A DNA stretch of 64,000 nt, taken from the NCBI RefSeq assembly GCF_002939985.1, contig NZ_MDFM01000003.1, forward strand, positions 1-64,000, read 5' to 3'. The DNA comes from Xanthomonas hortorum pv. cynarae. GTDB lineage: Bacteria; Pseudomonadota; Gammaproteobacteria; Xanthomonadales; Xanthomonadaceae. The first letter of the stretch is position 1. Every line of letters starts with the position of its first letter. A model generated the notes under the pieces. It had not been told where the DNA came from. It did not search any database and saw only the letters and a program-made list of their open reading frames with translations. Shown here one piece after another: positions 1 to 6,846 of the stretch. The position numbers and the translations under genes were made by a program.

Positions 1-71
1 CAAAAATCCGGAGAGATCCAAACGCGACTCTCCAGAACGATGCGACATTCCGCGCTCTCAGGCCGCGTTGT

Positions 72-416
72 TCAGACCTTCCCTAGGTAAGCGTCCAGAC
101 TGCCGGCCTGATTGGTGAGGTTATTCAGGGTGTCGATGGACTGCATCAATCCGTTGATGGTGGACTGAGCCTGATCCCAAATGTAGGCGGCGGGCGCGAC
201 CGTGTTTTGCAGCATGTTTTCGTGCTGCTGCAACTGCGTTGCGTATTGCTCGATTTGCTTCTGGACCTGCGCGACCTGTTGAATCGCGGTCACGGTCGTT
301 TGCGACAGGTTGGTTCCGTCAATGACCGGGATGCCGGCATGCGCGGGAATTGAGGCGACGCCAACAGTGAGGGCTAGGGAGAAAGCGATTTTAGCCGCTA
401 AAACGTGCTGCTTCAT
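72..416 (-). pseudogene. trbJ: Truncated TrbJ-like conjugative transfer protein
   Basis: This is the N-terminal part of a TrbJ/VirB5-like component of a P-type mating-pair apparatus. A signal peptide (MKQHVLAAKIAF..., cleavage after AHA at about residue 27) is followed by the family pattern: GIPVIDGTNLSQ, a Q/E-rich coiled coil (about 45-70) and GSLDAYLGK. Intact TrbJ proteins run to roughly 240 residues, but this frame meets TGA after 114 codons, just where the LGKFQD-type motif would continue, so it looks disrupted. The start at 416 is preferred over an upstream GTG/ATG because GAGG lies 8 nt before it. A KorA-like palindrome lies inside codons 5-9. Genes downstream would lie left of the window. 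Confidence 0.7.
389..403. promoter_or_regulatory. KorA-like operator palindrome, copy 1
   Basis: TTTTAGCCGCTAAAA is two 7-bp arms around one base. It recurs at 2340-2354 and 13959-13973, all inside the island. The half-site TTTAGC is that of the IncP KorA operator (GTTTAGCTAAAC), but the spacing differs. Binding by a KorA-like repressor is inferred. This copy lies within the 5' coding end of trbJ. Confidence 0.5.
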
Positions 417-572
417 GGTCATTACCTCGCGATGAATGGCTGCCCCCCTGAGCAAGAGCGCTTGTTCAAGGGTTCATCACGTAGCTGCGCCACGGAGCTA
501 CCGGTAATTGACCTGGGCGACACCGAAGCCCGGCCTTTTTGATCAGATCACGGTGTCAAGTAGCGATTGAAT

Positions 573-992
573 TTACCGATGGTTCCAAGGATTGATAACG
601 GTAAGCCCGGCCGCTTCAAAAGGGCTGGTGTCGCGTGTTGCTACGATAAATCCCTTGGAGGCCGCAATAGCCCCAATATATCCGTCGGGTGTTGGAAAAC
701 CCTTCCCGGCTATGCGGGCCTTCACCGCCAGCTCGGCATAATTGCGAGCTGCTTCGGTGTCGAACATCAGCACCCGCTCGCTGAACAGTTCGAGCAATCC
801 GTCCAGGGCTTCGCCCAGGCCTTTTTTACGTTTCCCGTTCGGCAGCGCGCCGATGCCGAACAGCAGTTCGGCAAGCGTCACGCTGGACAGGTAGAGGGTT
901 TCCGCTACCTGCTCATTCAACCAAGCTCGCACGGCCGGGTCGGGTTCGGATTTCATCGCCTCGGAGACGACATTCGTATCCAAGACAATCAT
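573..992 (-). CDS. vapC: VapC/FitB-like PIN-domain toxin
   Basis: This is a 139-residue PIN-domain ribonuclease, the toxin of a type II toxin-antitoxin pair. The four acidic metal-binding residues are visible: D5 (MIVLDTNVVSE), E42 (LAELLFGI), D103 (PDGYIGAIA) and D121 (ATRDTSPFEAAGL). The C-terminal INPW is typical of FitB-type members. The start ATG at 992 overlaps the antitoxin stop by 4 nt (ATGA), the usual coupled arrangement. Its role here is probably stabilisation of the mobile island. The family assignment is firm; the RNA target is unknown. Confidence 0.9.
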   Translation of the reverse strand: MIVLDTNVVSEAMKSEPDPAVRAWLNEQVAETLYLSSVTLAELLFGIGALPNGKRKKGLGEALDGLLELFSERVLMFDTEAARNYAELAVKARIAGKGFPTPDGYIGAIAASKGFIVATRDTSPFEAAGLTVINPWNHR

Positions 993-1243
993 TCAAACCT
1001 CATCGGTTCTGCCGGCACCTTGTCGCGCACCTGGTCCAATACTGCGAAATCATCGTTTGTTAGCCTTACGCGGCGGCCAAGCTCCGCCAACGCGTCGCCC
1101 ATGCGGATGCGCTTTTGTGACTTAACTGCACTCTCCAGAATCTCGCGGACCTCCGCCTCTGTACTGCGGCCATGCTCGGCGGCCCGTAAGCGCAGAGCGC
1201 GATGTACCTCGTCGGGCACATTCCGCACTGTCAGGATTGCCAT
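989..1243 (-). CDS. vapB: VapB/FitA-like antitoxin
   Basis: This is an 84-residue ribbon-helix-helix antitoxin. The N-terminal MAILTVRNVPDEVHRAL and the following helices (RSTEAEVREILESAV) match the FitA/Phd-like RHH group that represses its own operon. The C-terminal half (about 50-84) would cover the PIN toxin. The start at 1243 has GAGG 8 nt upstream; an earlier in-frame ATG at 1288 lacks such a site. The stop overlaps the toxin start. Confidence 0.88.
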   Translation of the reverse strand: MAILTVRNVPDEVHRALRLRAAEHGRSTEAEVREILESAVKSQKRIRMGDALAELGRRVRLTNDDFAVLDQVRDKVPAEPMRFE

Positions 1244-1360
1244 AGTCAGAACCTCATGTGTGACTTCATTGACTTCAATATTACGCAAATGATGTCATTA
1301 AAGCAAGGGCGGCTGCGGCCTATCTCTCCTGCGTTCCAAGTCTTCGGCGGTAGCCGGCTC

Positions 1361-1475
1361 GGCCTCGCAGAGCAGGATTTCCGTTGAGCACCGCAGGTGC
1401 GAATAAGGGACAGTGAAGTAGGAACACCCGCGTGCGGGTGGGCCTACTTCACCTATCCTGCCCGCCTTACGGCCT
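1361..1475. other. oriT: RP4/RK2-type origin of transfer (oriT) with nic site
   Basis: The stretch closely follows the RK2/RP4 oriT core as I remember it: a GCAGAGCAGGATT block, GGTGCGAATAAGGGACAGTG, then the TraJ-type inverted repeat GTGAAGTAGG (1413-1422) / CCTACTTCAC (1443-1452). An inner hairpin CACCCGC/GCGGGTG lies at 1425-1440. The nic motif ACCTATCCTG/CC places relaxase cleavage between 1460 and 1461 on the + strand. Beyond the nic site the similarity fades. No relaxase or traJ is in the window, so mobilisation would need a TraI outside it or in trans. The rest of the 1290-1654 interval holds no convincing gene. Confidence 0.85.
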
Positions 1476-1654
1476 TGTTTTTGCCTCGTATGACTCATCG
1501 AATTTCGCGCTGTAAGCGCACCGTTGTTTCGCAACAGCGCACCAGCGGCGCGAGGATCGACAAAAACGCCCCATTTCCGCGCGTTTGCAGCGATCCAACA
1601 ACCGATAGCAGTGTTTCAGCCACGCACTTGCAGCGATTGAACACGGGGCTTTCC

Positions 1655-1936
1655 TTACTTCGCGCTGCCGTGACTCATGGACCCAGGCGGCGCATTGGTG
1701 ATGTGCTGGCGAACGTATTTCAGGAACGTCTCATATCGAAAAGGGATGCGCCCAATATCGCGCATGTGCTCCCAGATGATCTTGAGCGTGTAGCCGGCCT
1801 CCATCGCTTTCTTAACGTCTGAGCGCGCCGCCATGAAAGCGGCCTGGTAGTCCCGGCGCTTTATCTGCGAGGTCTGCTGCTCAAGAGCGAGCCGTGCGGC
1901 CAAGTCGGCAGGGTAGCTGCTGTTTGTCGTCGCCAT
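1655..1936 (-). CDS. traK: TraK-like oriT-binding protein
   Basis: This 93-residue protein resembles the N-terminal two thirds of RP4 TraK, which binds and bends DNA beside the nic site. The shared core is FMAARSDVKKAMEAGYTLKI followed by WEHMRDIGRIPFRYETFLKYV (RP4: FLAVRADVKAAL...WEHMRETGKVKFSYETF). The long Pro/Lys tail of RP4 TraK (134 aa) is absent. GGAGG sits 9 nt before the ATG. Unlike RP4, the gene points towards oriT, about 180 bp away, so the relaxosome region has been rearranged. Its upstream region is a near copy of that of the repF-like gene. Confidence 0.8.
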   Translation of the reverse strand: MATTNSSYPADLAARLALEQQTSQIKRRDYQAAFMAARSDVKKAMEAGYTLKIIWEHMRDIGRIPFRYETFLKYVRQHITNAPPGSMSHGSAK

Positions 1937-2035
1937 GTCCGTAAACCTCCGTTATCAACTGAACTACTGCGAAGCTTACGGAGTGTCGGCCTGCGCAACA
2001 TTCCAATAATTGGCCGAAATGGTTGACATGAAGCT
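1937..2035. repeat. Duplicated divergent promoter region, copy A
   Basis: About 95 bp here align along their length with 12569-12665. Both copies start at a minus-strand gene's ribosome site (GTAAACCTCCGTTATCAAC) and end in AAATGGTTGACATGAAG on the plus strand. Copy B drives the repF-like gene leftward and the 12650 gene rightward. Copy A drives traK leftward, but the rightward gene is lost. TTGACA in the conserved end could be a -35 box. Coordinated control of traK and the replication genes is inferred. Confidence 0.65.
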
Positions 2036-2139
2036 GGTGCCACTAGCGTGCCCCAAGACAGCGACGGCAGCCATTCAGCATCACCGACAAGTTGAACGCC
2101 AAGAAGGGAGTTGGTCCGTAGATAATCGGCAGCGAGGTG

Positions 2140-2159
2140 GCCCCTCAAGTGTCAATGAA
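2140..2159 (-). repeat. RK2 oriV-like (TrfA-type) iteron, copy 1
   Basis: The minus strand reads TTCATTGACACTTGAGGGGC, whose TGACACTTGAGGGGC part equals the iteron sequence of the RK2 replication origin as I recall it. It forms a perfect 20-bp inverted pair with 2313-2332, and a third copy lies at 13980-13999. No trfA gene is in the window. Confidence 0.6.
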
Positions 2160-2248
2160 CCGTTCGGCCGCCATCGTCGAAAGCGGCGTTAGACGCAAGC
2201 CTTGCCTGGGATGACGATCCTGAAACACCGCCAAAGACGGGTCTAACG

Positions 2249-2267
2249 TTCGCGGCCAGGCCGCGAA
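2249..2267. repeat. 19-bp perfect palindrome
   Basis: TTCGCGGCC / A / GGCCGCGAA has 9-bp arms around one base. It lies between the inverted iterons and 7 bp from the 34-bp palindrome. It could be a hairpin of the replication origin or an operator; nothing in the sequence decides between them. Confidence 0.5.
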
Positions 2268-2274
2268 TGGCGCT

Positions 2275-2308
2275 TGTTGTATGTTGTAGCGCGCTACAAC
2301 ATACAACA
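2275..2308. repeat. 34-bp perfect palindrome
   Basis: The half-site TGTTGTATGTTGTAGCG is followed directly by its exact reverse complement, with no spacer. Each arm holds two TGTTGTA/TGTTGTAG heptamers, so it may bind a tetramer or extrude as a cruciform. There is no T-run on either side, which argues against a simple terminator. It lies 60 bp from a KorA-like palindrome and about 240 bp from the 22-bp iterons, in a gene-free stretch (2036-2542) that looks like a plasmid origin/control region. Confidence 0.7.
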
Positions 2309-2312
2309 CCGA

Positions 2313-2332
2313 TTCATTGACACTTGAGGGGC
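2313..2332 (+). repeat. RK2 oriV-like (TrfA-type) iteron, copy 2
   Basis: TTCATTGACACTTGAGGGGC occurs here on the plus strand, the exact inverse of 2140-2159. It lies 7 bp from a KorA-like palindrome (2340-2354). The same palindrome-plus-iteron unit recurs in opposite orientation at 13959-13999. Confidence 0.6.
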
Positions 2333-2339
2333 GCTTAGT

Positions 2340-2354
2340 TTTTAGCCGCTAAAA
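2340..2354. promoter_or_regulatory. KorA-like operator palindrome, copy 2
   Basis: TTTTAGCCGCTAAAA, symmetrical out to 17 bp (2339-2355). It stands beside an RK2-like iteron in the gene-free region left of repC. See copies at 389 and 13959. Confidence 0.5.
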
Positions 2355-2542
2355 ATGGTCCGGCCGAGCCACCCCTCCAGGCGTACAACTCAACGGCTGA
2401 AGGCCGACCATGGCAAGGGCCTGGCGTCGCCCTAGAGGGCGGCGGCAAGTACCGCGCCTAGTAGATGATCCTGGAAGATCATGGATGGAACTTGCGAACT
2501 AGCCGCAAGCCCGCGCCGTTGCTGTGTTTTCAGGTTTGAGGC

Positions 2543-2603
2543 GGGGAACGTTGCTACGGATAAAGGGGAACATTGCTACGGAGCTTGGGGAACGTTACTA
2601 CGG
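2543..2603. repeat. oriV: Three 22-bp direct repeats (IncQ-type oriV iterons)
   Basis: GGGGAACGTTGCTACGG begins at 2543, 2565 (G to A at one site) and 2587 (G to A at another), an exact 22-bp period. IncQ-family plasmids carry 20- or 22-bp RepC-binding iterons near repC. Here the repeats overlap the last 17 codons of the repC fragment, so the RepC C-terminus is partly encoded by iteron DNA. The origin call rests on position, number and period. Matching to a specific IncQ iteron was not possible here. Confidence 0.65.
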
Positions 2604-3249
2604 GCTTCGGCCTGCCAATTTCCCACTTCCCTGCTGCATACTCGCTCACCTTCCAGCCCACGGTAGCAAGCTCGGCCAGAGCTTTGCGCGCTTTCTGGCG
2701 GCGCTTCTTCATAGCCTCGGCGTTCGCCTGGTCCGGCCAGACGTAGCCAGCAAGCGTATCGAGTTCCACGCGCCCGGCTTTGCCAGGATCGATCCAGCCG
2801 CATAGCCGCTGGTGAATAAGGCGGGCCGGGTCGGTTTGTAGCGCCCGCACCTCGGCCATCTCGATGCGGGTATACGGGCGCCGCCCAAGAATCGCCTCTG
2901 CAATCTGGGGATTCAACGCGACGAATAGCCGTCCGTCCTCTTCGTCGAAGGCGTAGCTCATCAAGTGAAAAGACCTTTGCCTAATCCCATTGGTGACTAC
3001 TACCGTCACGTTTGCCATACGCAGCAAACACGCCTTGATCGCCCTGATATTGTCGCCGCCATCGGTCAAGCCGATTTCGGCTAGCAGGCTTGTCATGCTC
3101 TCTCGCACGACAAGCGCATCCTGCCCTACCGCTTCGAACTTCGGCTCAAGGAATAGACGCAGTTGCCTCGGCAACTCTGCTGTTGGATCTGGCGTCAGGA
3201 TGATGCCCTTTGGCCCTCCAAGAGCCACAAGACCTTGTAGCAGTCGCAT
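2554..3249 (-). pseudogene. repC: IncQ-type replication initiator RepC, C-terminal part (split gene)
   Basis: This is the 3' four fifths of an RSF1010-like RepC, the protein that binds oriV iterons. The text follows RSF1010 RepC closely: RLLQGLVALGGPKG, RQLRLFLEPKFEAV, DGRLFVALNPQIAEAI, ARLIHQRLCGWIDPGKAG, LAGYVWPDQANAEAMKKRRQ. The 5' end lies at 11282-11463, on the far side of the IS21-type transposon. Excising 3250-11281 plus one 8-bp duplication joins 60 codons plus 2 nt to this part in frame, giving 289 residues (RSF1010 RepC is 283). The apparent ATG at 3249 is created at the junction. The iterons overlap its 3' end. Confidence 0.9.
3242..3249. repeat. Target-site duplication, left copy
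   Basis: AGTCGCAT here is repeated at 11282-11289, the other edge of the transposon. Both copies fall at the same point of repC. Eight bp fits IS21-family insertions (4-8 bp). Confidence 0.85.
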
Positions 3250-3256
3250 TACATAC

Positions 3257-3340
3257 AGCCAAGCAAGTGGACGCTGACACTAAATAAACTGGACGAAGCT
3301 ATCAGCCAAACTGGACGGCGACGTCATTTAGGCTGGACGG
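3257..3340. repeat. Transposon left-end repeats
   Basis: The core (A/G)(A/G)(C/G)TGGACG occurs four times, starting at 3265, 3286, 3308 and 3331, that is, 21-23 bp apart or about two helical turns. The first copy is part of the terminal inverted repeat. They are probable IstA binding sites. Confidence 0.65.
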
Positions 3341-3847
3341 TTGTGACTTGCAAAGTCAGCGCAGCCAGGCAAGGAGGATGCAACTCGCATAGCACCGGCT
3401 GGCCTGCTGCTGGTCAGAGGCAGCGCTTATAGAGCGCCCAGCGCCGCCTGTGGGAGGACTGCGCGGCCACGTACTGCTAGCGAGGGATTCTCACGGAGCC
3501 TATGAGCGATCGCCGACAGCCGTTGGTCACCTGGTCATAGATCTGTACGGCGGTGGCCATCGCCGCGCTTAGTGCGCGTTGCCTGCGCCAGGGACGTACG
3601 GCTGCTGTCATGGCGCAGCGCTACAACTGGCAAAAAGTAACCGCAACTGACAGGCAAGCGCGTTGCCTGTCAGCAGCGCGCTTGGCCTGTGAGCTGAGAA
3701 CCCCTTGTCGAGCCGTCCGTTTGCCGTTTCGCGTGGCAGATGATTCTTCAGCAGCCTGTTGCTGCGAAGTTCAGTTCGCTCGAACACCATCCACACCGCC
3801 CACATCCGTACTTCTGGTGAATCCTTCTCCAGGTCGATTCAGAATGC
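3341..3847. other. Gene-free stretch inside the transposon
   Basis: Between the left-end repeats and the xopAI stop I see no convincing gene, hairpin or repeat. Short frames on both strands have no recognisable product. Confidence 0.4.
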
Positions 3848-4723
3848 CTACGCGATCTGGCTTTGATAAATCTTCAGGCGGGGATGAGTCTCGTTCTCTT
3901 CAATTCGTGTTACCTCAAAGCGGGTGCCAGGAGGGAAGAGAACTTCCTGCTCATTCGGGCGCTCTGAAAACATGGAGATGCGTTTTCCAGTTGTTGAATT
4001 GCTTTCCCACTCGACTGCCATTCCTTTCCAGGATGCATTCTTGGTTTCTGAGGTCGCGAAAAATCGGTGGTCCGTGGTGATGCTTCCTTCTTGGTATCGC
4101 TCCGACACCCACTCCGGCAACTGATCTTCGCCGGTGAAGACAGTCCCTTGATATGAATATTCTTCGGGAAGCGAGTGCAGGGCGGAAATGATGCATTTTG
4201 CAAATGCAAGGCCATGAGCAGTGGGCGTCGCTTCTTTCTCCAGAACATCCTGTACTACCTCATAATCGTCTGTCGTCCATGCCTGCAGCGCCACGAGATC
4301 CTCGGTTGCCATGTGTTCTAGTTCTGGGTGGTTCCTCTTCATCTGTGCCATTCTTTGCATCATCCCATTCCACTGCTGCTGCCTCTGTGGGCGGGATTGT
4401 TCGCCCCAAAGAGTTATGAGCGCAGTCTTGAACTGCTTCCGCTCTTCATGTGTGGTTCGGAACTGCGACCCATCGTGTTGGATCCGCTGCCAAAGTCGCT
4501 TTTTTTGCTTTACCAGATCGCTGGTGTTCAACTCCACCAGTGGACTTAATGGACGACGGCTCGAGCTCGCTCTGGGAGACCCGAGTGACGCCAAGCCATA
4601 CAGGCCGGGTGACATGGGCGCCTCGGGAGATGAAGGCGTAGAGAGCGTGGCCTGCTCTGTGCCGTGGGCTGCATAATGCTCAGGTGAGCCTGCCACGCTC
4701 TGCTTTGAAACGCATAGACCCAT
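3848..4723 (-). CDS. xopAI: Type III effector XopAI (ADP-ribosyltransferase-like)
   Basis: This is a 291-residue effector injected into plant cells. The N-terminus MGLCVSK offers Gly2 for N-myristoylation and Cys4 for palmitoylation, so plasma-membrane targeting is likely. The first ~60 residues (Ser/Pro-rich) resemble XopE-type effectors. The C-terminal half resembles HopO1-like mono-ADP-ribosyltransferases: FFATSETKN (about 221-229, STS-like) and NEQEVLFPPGTRFEV (E258/E260, ExE-like). The expected first-strand Arg appears replaced (VFTGE, T197), in keeping with XopAI being a non-canonical member. A PIP box lies 66 bp upstream of the start. It is intact, unlike its neighbour at 5749-6754, with which it shares promoter and N-terminus. 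Confidence 0.88.
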   Translation of the reverse strand: MGLCVSKQSVAGSPEHYAAHGTEQATLSTPSSPEAPMSPGLYGLASLGSPRASSSRRPLSPLVELNTSDLVKQKKRLWQRIQHDGSQFRTTHEERKQFKTALITLWGEQSRPQRQQQWNGMMQRMAQMKRNHPELEHMATEDLVALQAWTTDDYEVVQDVLEKEATPTAHGLAFAKCIISALHSLPEEYSYQGTVFTGEDQLPEWVSERYQEGSITTDHRFFATSETKNASWKGMAVEWESNSTTGKRISMFSERPNEQEVLFPPGTRFEVTRIEENETHPRLKIYQSQIA

Positions 4724-4788
4724 GTTGATCTCCTACAGTGACTGTCGGAGCAAGTTTGGCGAGAAGCTCTCCGATTCGCGCTGGCTCA

Positions 4789-4813
4789 CCGAAGTCATAG
4801 CTGGGAGGACGAA
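4789..4813 (-). promoter_or_regulatory. PIP box (HrpX operator) of xopAI
   Basis: On the minus strand TTCGT-N15-TTCGG matches the plant-inducible-promoter consensus TTCGB-N15-TTCGB exactly. A -10-like CAAACT (YANNNT) begins 31 nt downstream, the usual spacing. Control by HrpG/HrpX is inferred from the motif. Confidence 0.85.
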
Positions 4814-4852
4814 GCATTGACGCGCGGAATTCTCGAGCCTCTACAGAGACTT

Positions 4853-4936
4853 GGCAGGGATTCGTGTACAAAACAGCCAAAAGTGAGCTAACTCGCTGTC
4901 AGTAAAGGTTTCCTACACGAATCCCTACCGACCCTC
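4853..4936. repeat. Inverted repeat upstream of the xopAI promoter
   Basis: GGCAGGGATTCGTGTA (4853-4868) is inverted at 4914-4930 (TACACGAATCCCTACC). The outward extension ACGAATCCCTACCGACCCTC (4917-4936) recurs at 7040-7059, upstream of the second effector, and more loosely at 16861-16880. It may mark the edge of a mobile effector cassette; that role is inferred. Confidence 0.5.
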
Positions 4937-4979
4937 CCGCTCAGGAATCTTGCCCGACCCCATACGCGTGCAGGGCTGC

Positions 4980-5735
4980 TTATTCCGACTGAGGCGCCGG
5001 CTGCATGGGCAGCTCCGCCGGTGCGTCGACCCAGGGGTCGTCCCTACCCGCCGTCCCCTCCGATTCGCCTTCCCACTCGTTGCCGATCTGCTCAAGCGTG
5101 CCGACCAGGGTGCGTTCGGCGGACGCCCGCTGTGAGGGGCTGAAGAACAGCGGCTCCTGCGGCACAACCGCCATCTCGACCCCGGCTACGTCGTGCACAT
5201 CCGCTGCAGCCGGCGAGCGGTGCCCGGCGACCAGTTCGAAACCCAAGGCCATCGCGCTCCGGCCGAGTCGGATCGCCTGCTGTTGGCCCCAGCCGAGCGC
5301 TCCGCTCGTAGCCATGAGGCCCTTGGACAGGACGTCGCCGGCCACCCGGCCGAAGAGCAGGTAGGCCGCCGTGTAGCCGACGGTCCCGGCTATGAAGCCC
5401 GATGGGTTGGCCCTGGGTCGTCCATGTAGCCGCTCATCTCAGCGGCTACGGAGAAGGGCAGGCCGATCGTCATACCGCCGACCGTGTCGCTCACGCTGTC
5501 GTTCATCCCCGCGTGCGTGACGTGCGGGCTCAGCGCTTCACGGAGAAGGAACGTCGACGAGACGGCCGCATCAGCGATGAAGTCAGGTAGGGCCAAGCCC
5601 GTTGTTGCGCATCAGGGCGATGTTTGACCCGGGGGCGGCGAAGGCTACGGTCGCCAGCGCGAGCTTCCCCTTCAGGTCGGGATTGTTTGCGAACGATGCG
5701 TCCAGGGTCCGGCGCACCGCCTCTAGGGGGCATTG
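4980..5735 (-). pseudogene. Decayed ORF of unknown function (5'-truncated, frameshifted)
   Basis: Three successive minus-strand frames read as one protein. The first holds PLEAVRRTLDASFANNPDLK and ALATVAFAAPGSNIAL. A one-base shift near 5597 (a GGG run) leads to ALPDFIADAAVSSTFLLREA, and another near 5405 (GGG) to GFIAGTVGYTAAYLLFGRVA and on to a stop at 4980. There is no start: the 5' end stops abruptly just after the neighbouring gene's stop at 5749. The preserved part has several Ala/Gly/Leu-rich segments that could span or insert into membranes, and an acidic C-terminus. Lying between two effector genes it may be an effector remnant, but I do not recognise the family. Confidence 0.5.
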
Positions 5736-5748
5736 AGGATGCAATAAA

Positions 5749-6754
5749 TCACATATTTCGTTTCGCGTACTCTTGCTCATACCGACCAAAATGACCAGTA
5801 GCCAATGAATTTGCCACTGCATCGTCCTCCGACCGGGTACTAGGCTCGATATGCCCCTGGGCTGTAACCATGCAATGCCATGCGTTGGGGTTGTCGAGAC
5901 CAACCCGACGTAGCGTTTCGCGCGCTTCCATATAATAAGCCTGAACGTTGCGAGTTGAGTTGTATTCAACCTTTTCAAAGCTTTCCGCGAATTCGCGGGG
6001 GGAAAGCTGGGCGATGGCTGCATTGCGCTCGCATTCTTCGAATGCGCGGTCCAGCGAAGCATTGCTCAATTCAAAGGCAAGAACGCCCATTGCAATGGTG
6101 GGGTCGCGCGCCATCATCTCTCCCAGCACCACTACCCGCTGTTGCCTATCGAAATACGCTGTGGACACTTCGGGATCAACGCGAATCCCTACCTTGCCTT
6201 CCTTCTGGACGGTCTCCATGGTCTGCCGGAACGTTGGGAATCCACGAATATCAGGAAAAGATCCTTGATAGCCTGCTCGAGTCGCGGGTCCTTACCATCG
6301 TGTTGCAAGGTAGTGGTGGTGAGGTGCACTCACTCTTGCGCCCGTTTTTGGAGTGCCTGATGGTGCGAAGAAGCTGCGCCAGTGTCAAAGCTGGCATAAG
6401 GGTTCCAGGCGGGCTGAGACCACATATCGGCAGGAGCGATCGGATACTCGCCGGTCGATACGCCCTGCCACTCATGGGCTGAGTCATGCAAGTTGCCCAG
6501 GTATTCTGACCAACCGCTAAAACCTTCATGGCCGGACCATCCTGCCCCTTGCCAACTGGGTGAGCCCTGCGGTTCGAGAGAAGCGGAGCGACGCGGTGGG
6601 GAAGGTAAAGCCTCGCGCAGTGCACTGGTCGAAGAAGAAGGCGAATCCCTGCGCGATGGCGACGGCGACTCAGATGGCGTGGCCTGCTCTGTGGTGGGGT
6701 TGCATAACGCGCAGGTGACCCTGCCACGCTCGGCTTTGAATTGCATAGTCCCAT
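5749..6754 (-). pseudogene. Decayed chimeric type III effector with XopAI/XopE-type N-terminus
   Basis: The start at 6754 gives MGLCNSKPSVAGSPARYAT, nearly the N-terminus of the neighbouring xopAI, with the same Gly2/Cys4 lipidation signals. The frame is then broken three ways. One base is missing near 6692-6700 relative to xopAI, a TGA stands in frame at 6330-6332, and the A-run at 6256-6259 carries a one-base shift that would otherwise join DGKDPRLEQAIKDLF to PDIRGFPTFRQTMETVQ. The repaired product would be about 335 residues: a Ser/Pro-rich leader, a linker, then a body with VLAFELSNASLDRAFEE and LSPREFAESFEKVEYNSTRN (about 230-285). The body family is not one I can name. A PIP box lies 68 bp upstream. 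Confidence 0.75.
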
Positions 6755-6821
6755 GTCGATCTCCTGCAGTGACTGTAGAAGCAAGTTTGCCCGGGGGAGC
6801 GCTCCGACTCGTTTCGCCTCA

Positions 6822-6846
6822 CCGAAGTCCTGGCTGGGACGACGAA
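6822..6846 (-). promoter_or_regulatory. PIP box upstream of the decayed effector
   Basis: The minus strand reads TTCGT-N15-TTCGG, a full match to the HrpX box. A CAAACT -10-like hexamer begins about 33 nt downstream. The sequence from just before this box to the start codon is a close copy of the xopAI promoter. Confidence 0.82.

Noticed and set aside
2010..2192. Plus-strand ORF starting MAEMVDMK, like the 12650 gene
   Set aside because: Only the first codons resemble that gene, because the promoter region is duplicated; the rest is unrelated and covers an iteron.
2543..2603. CRISPR-like reading of the 22-bp repeats
   Set aside because: The repeats are three, with 5-bp gaps and no spacers of normal length; they fit iterons. 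No CRISPR array or cas gene is seen in the window.
6330..6746. 138-codon frame MQFKAERG as an independent gene
   Set aside because: Alignment with xopAI shows it is the shifted frame of the MGLC effector; it is treated as part of the pseudogene.
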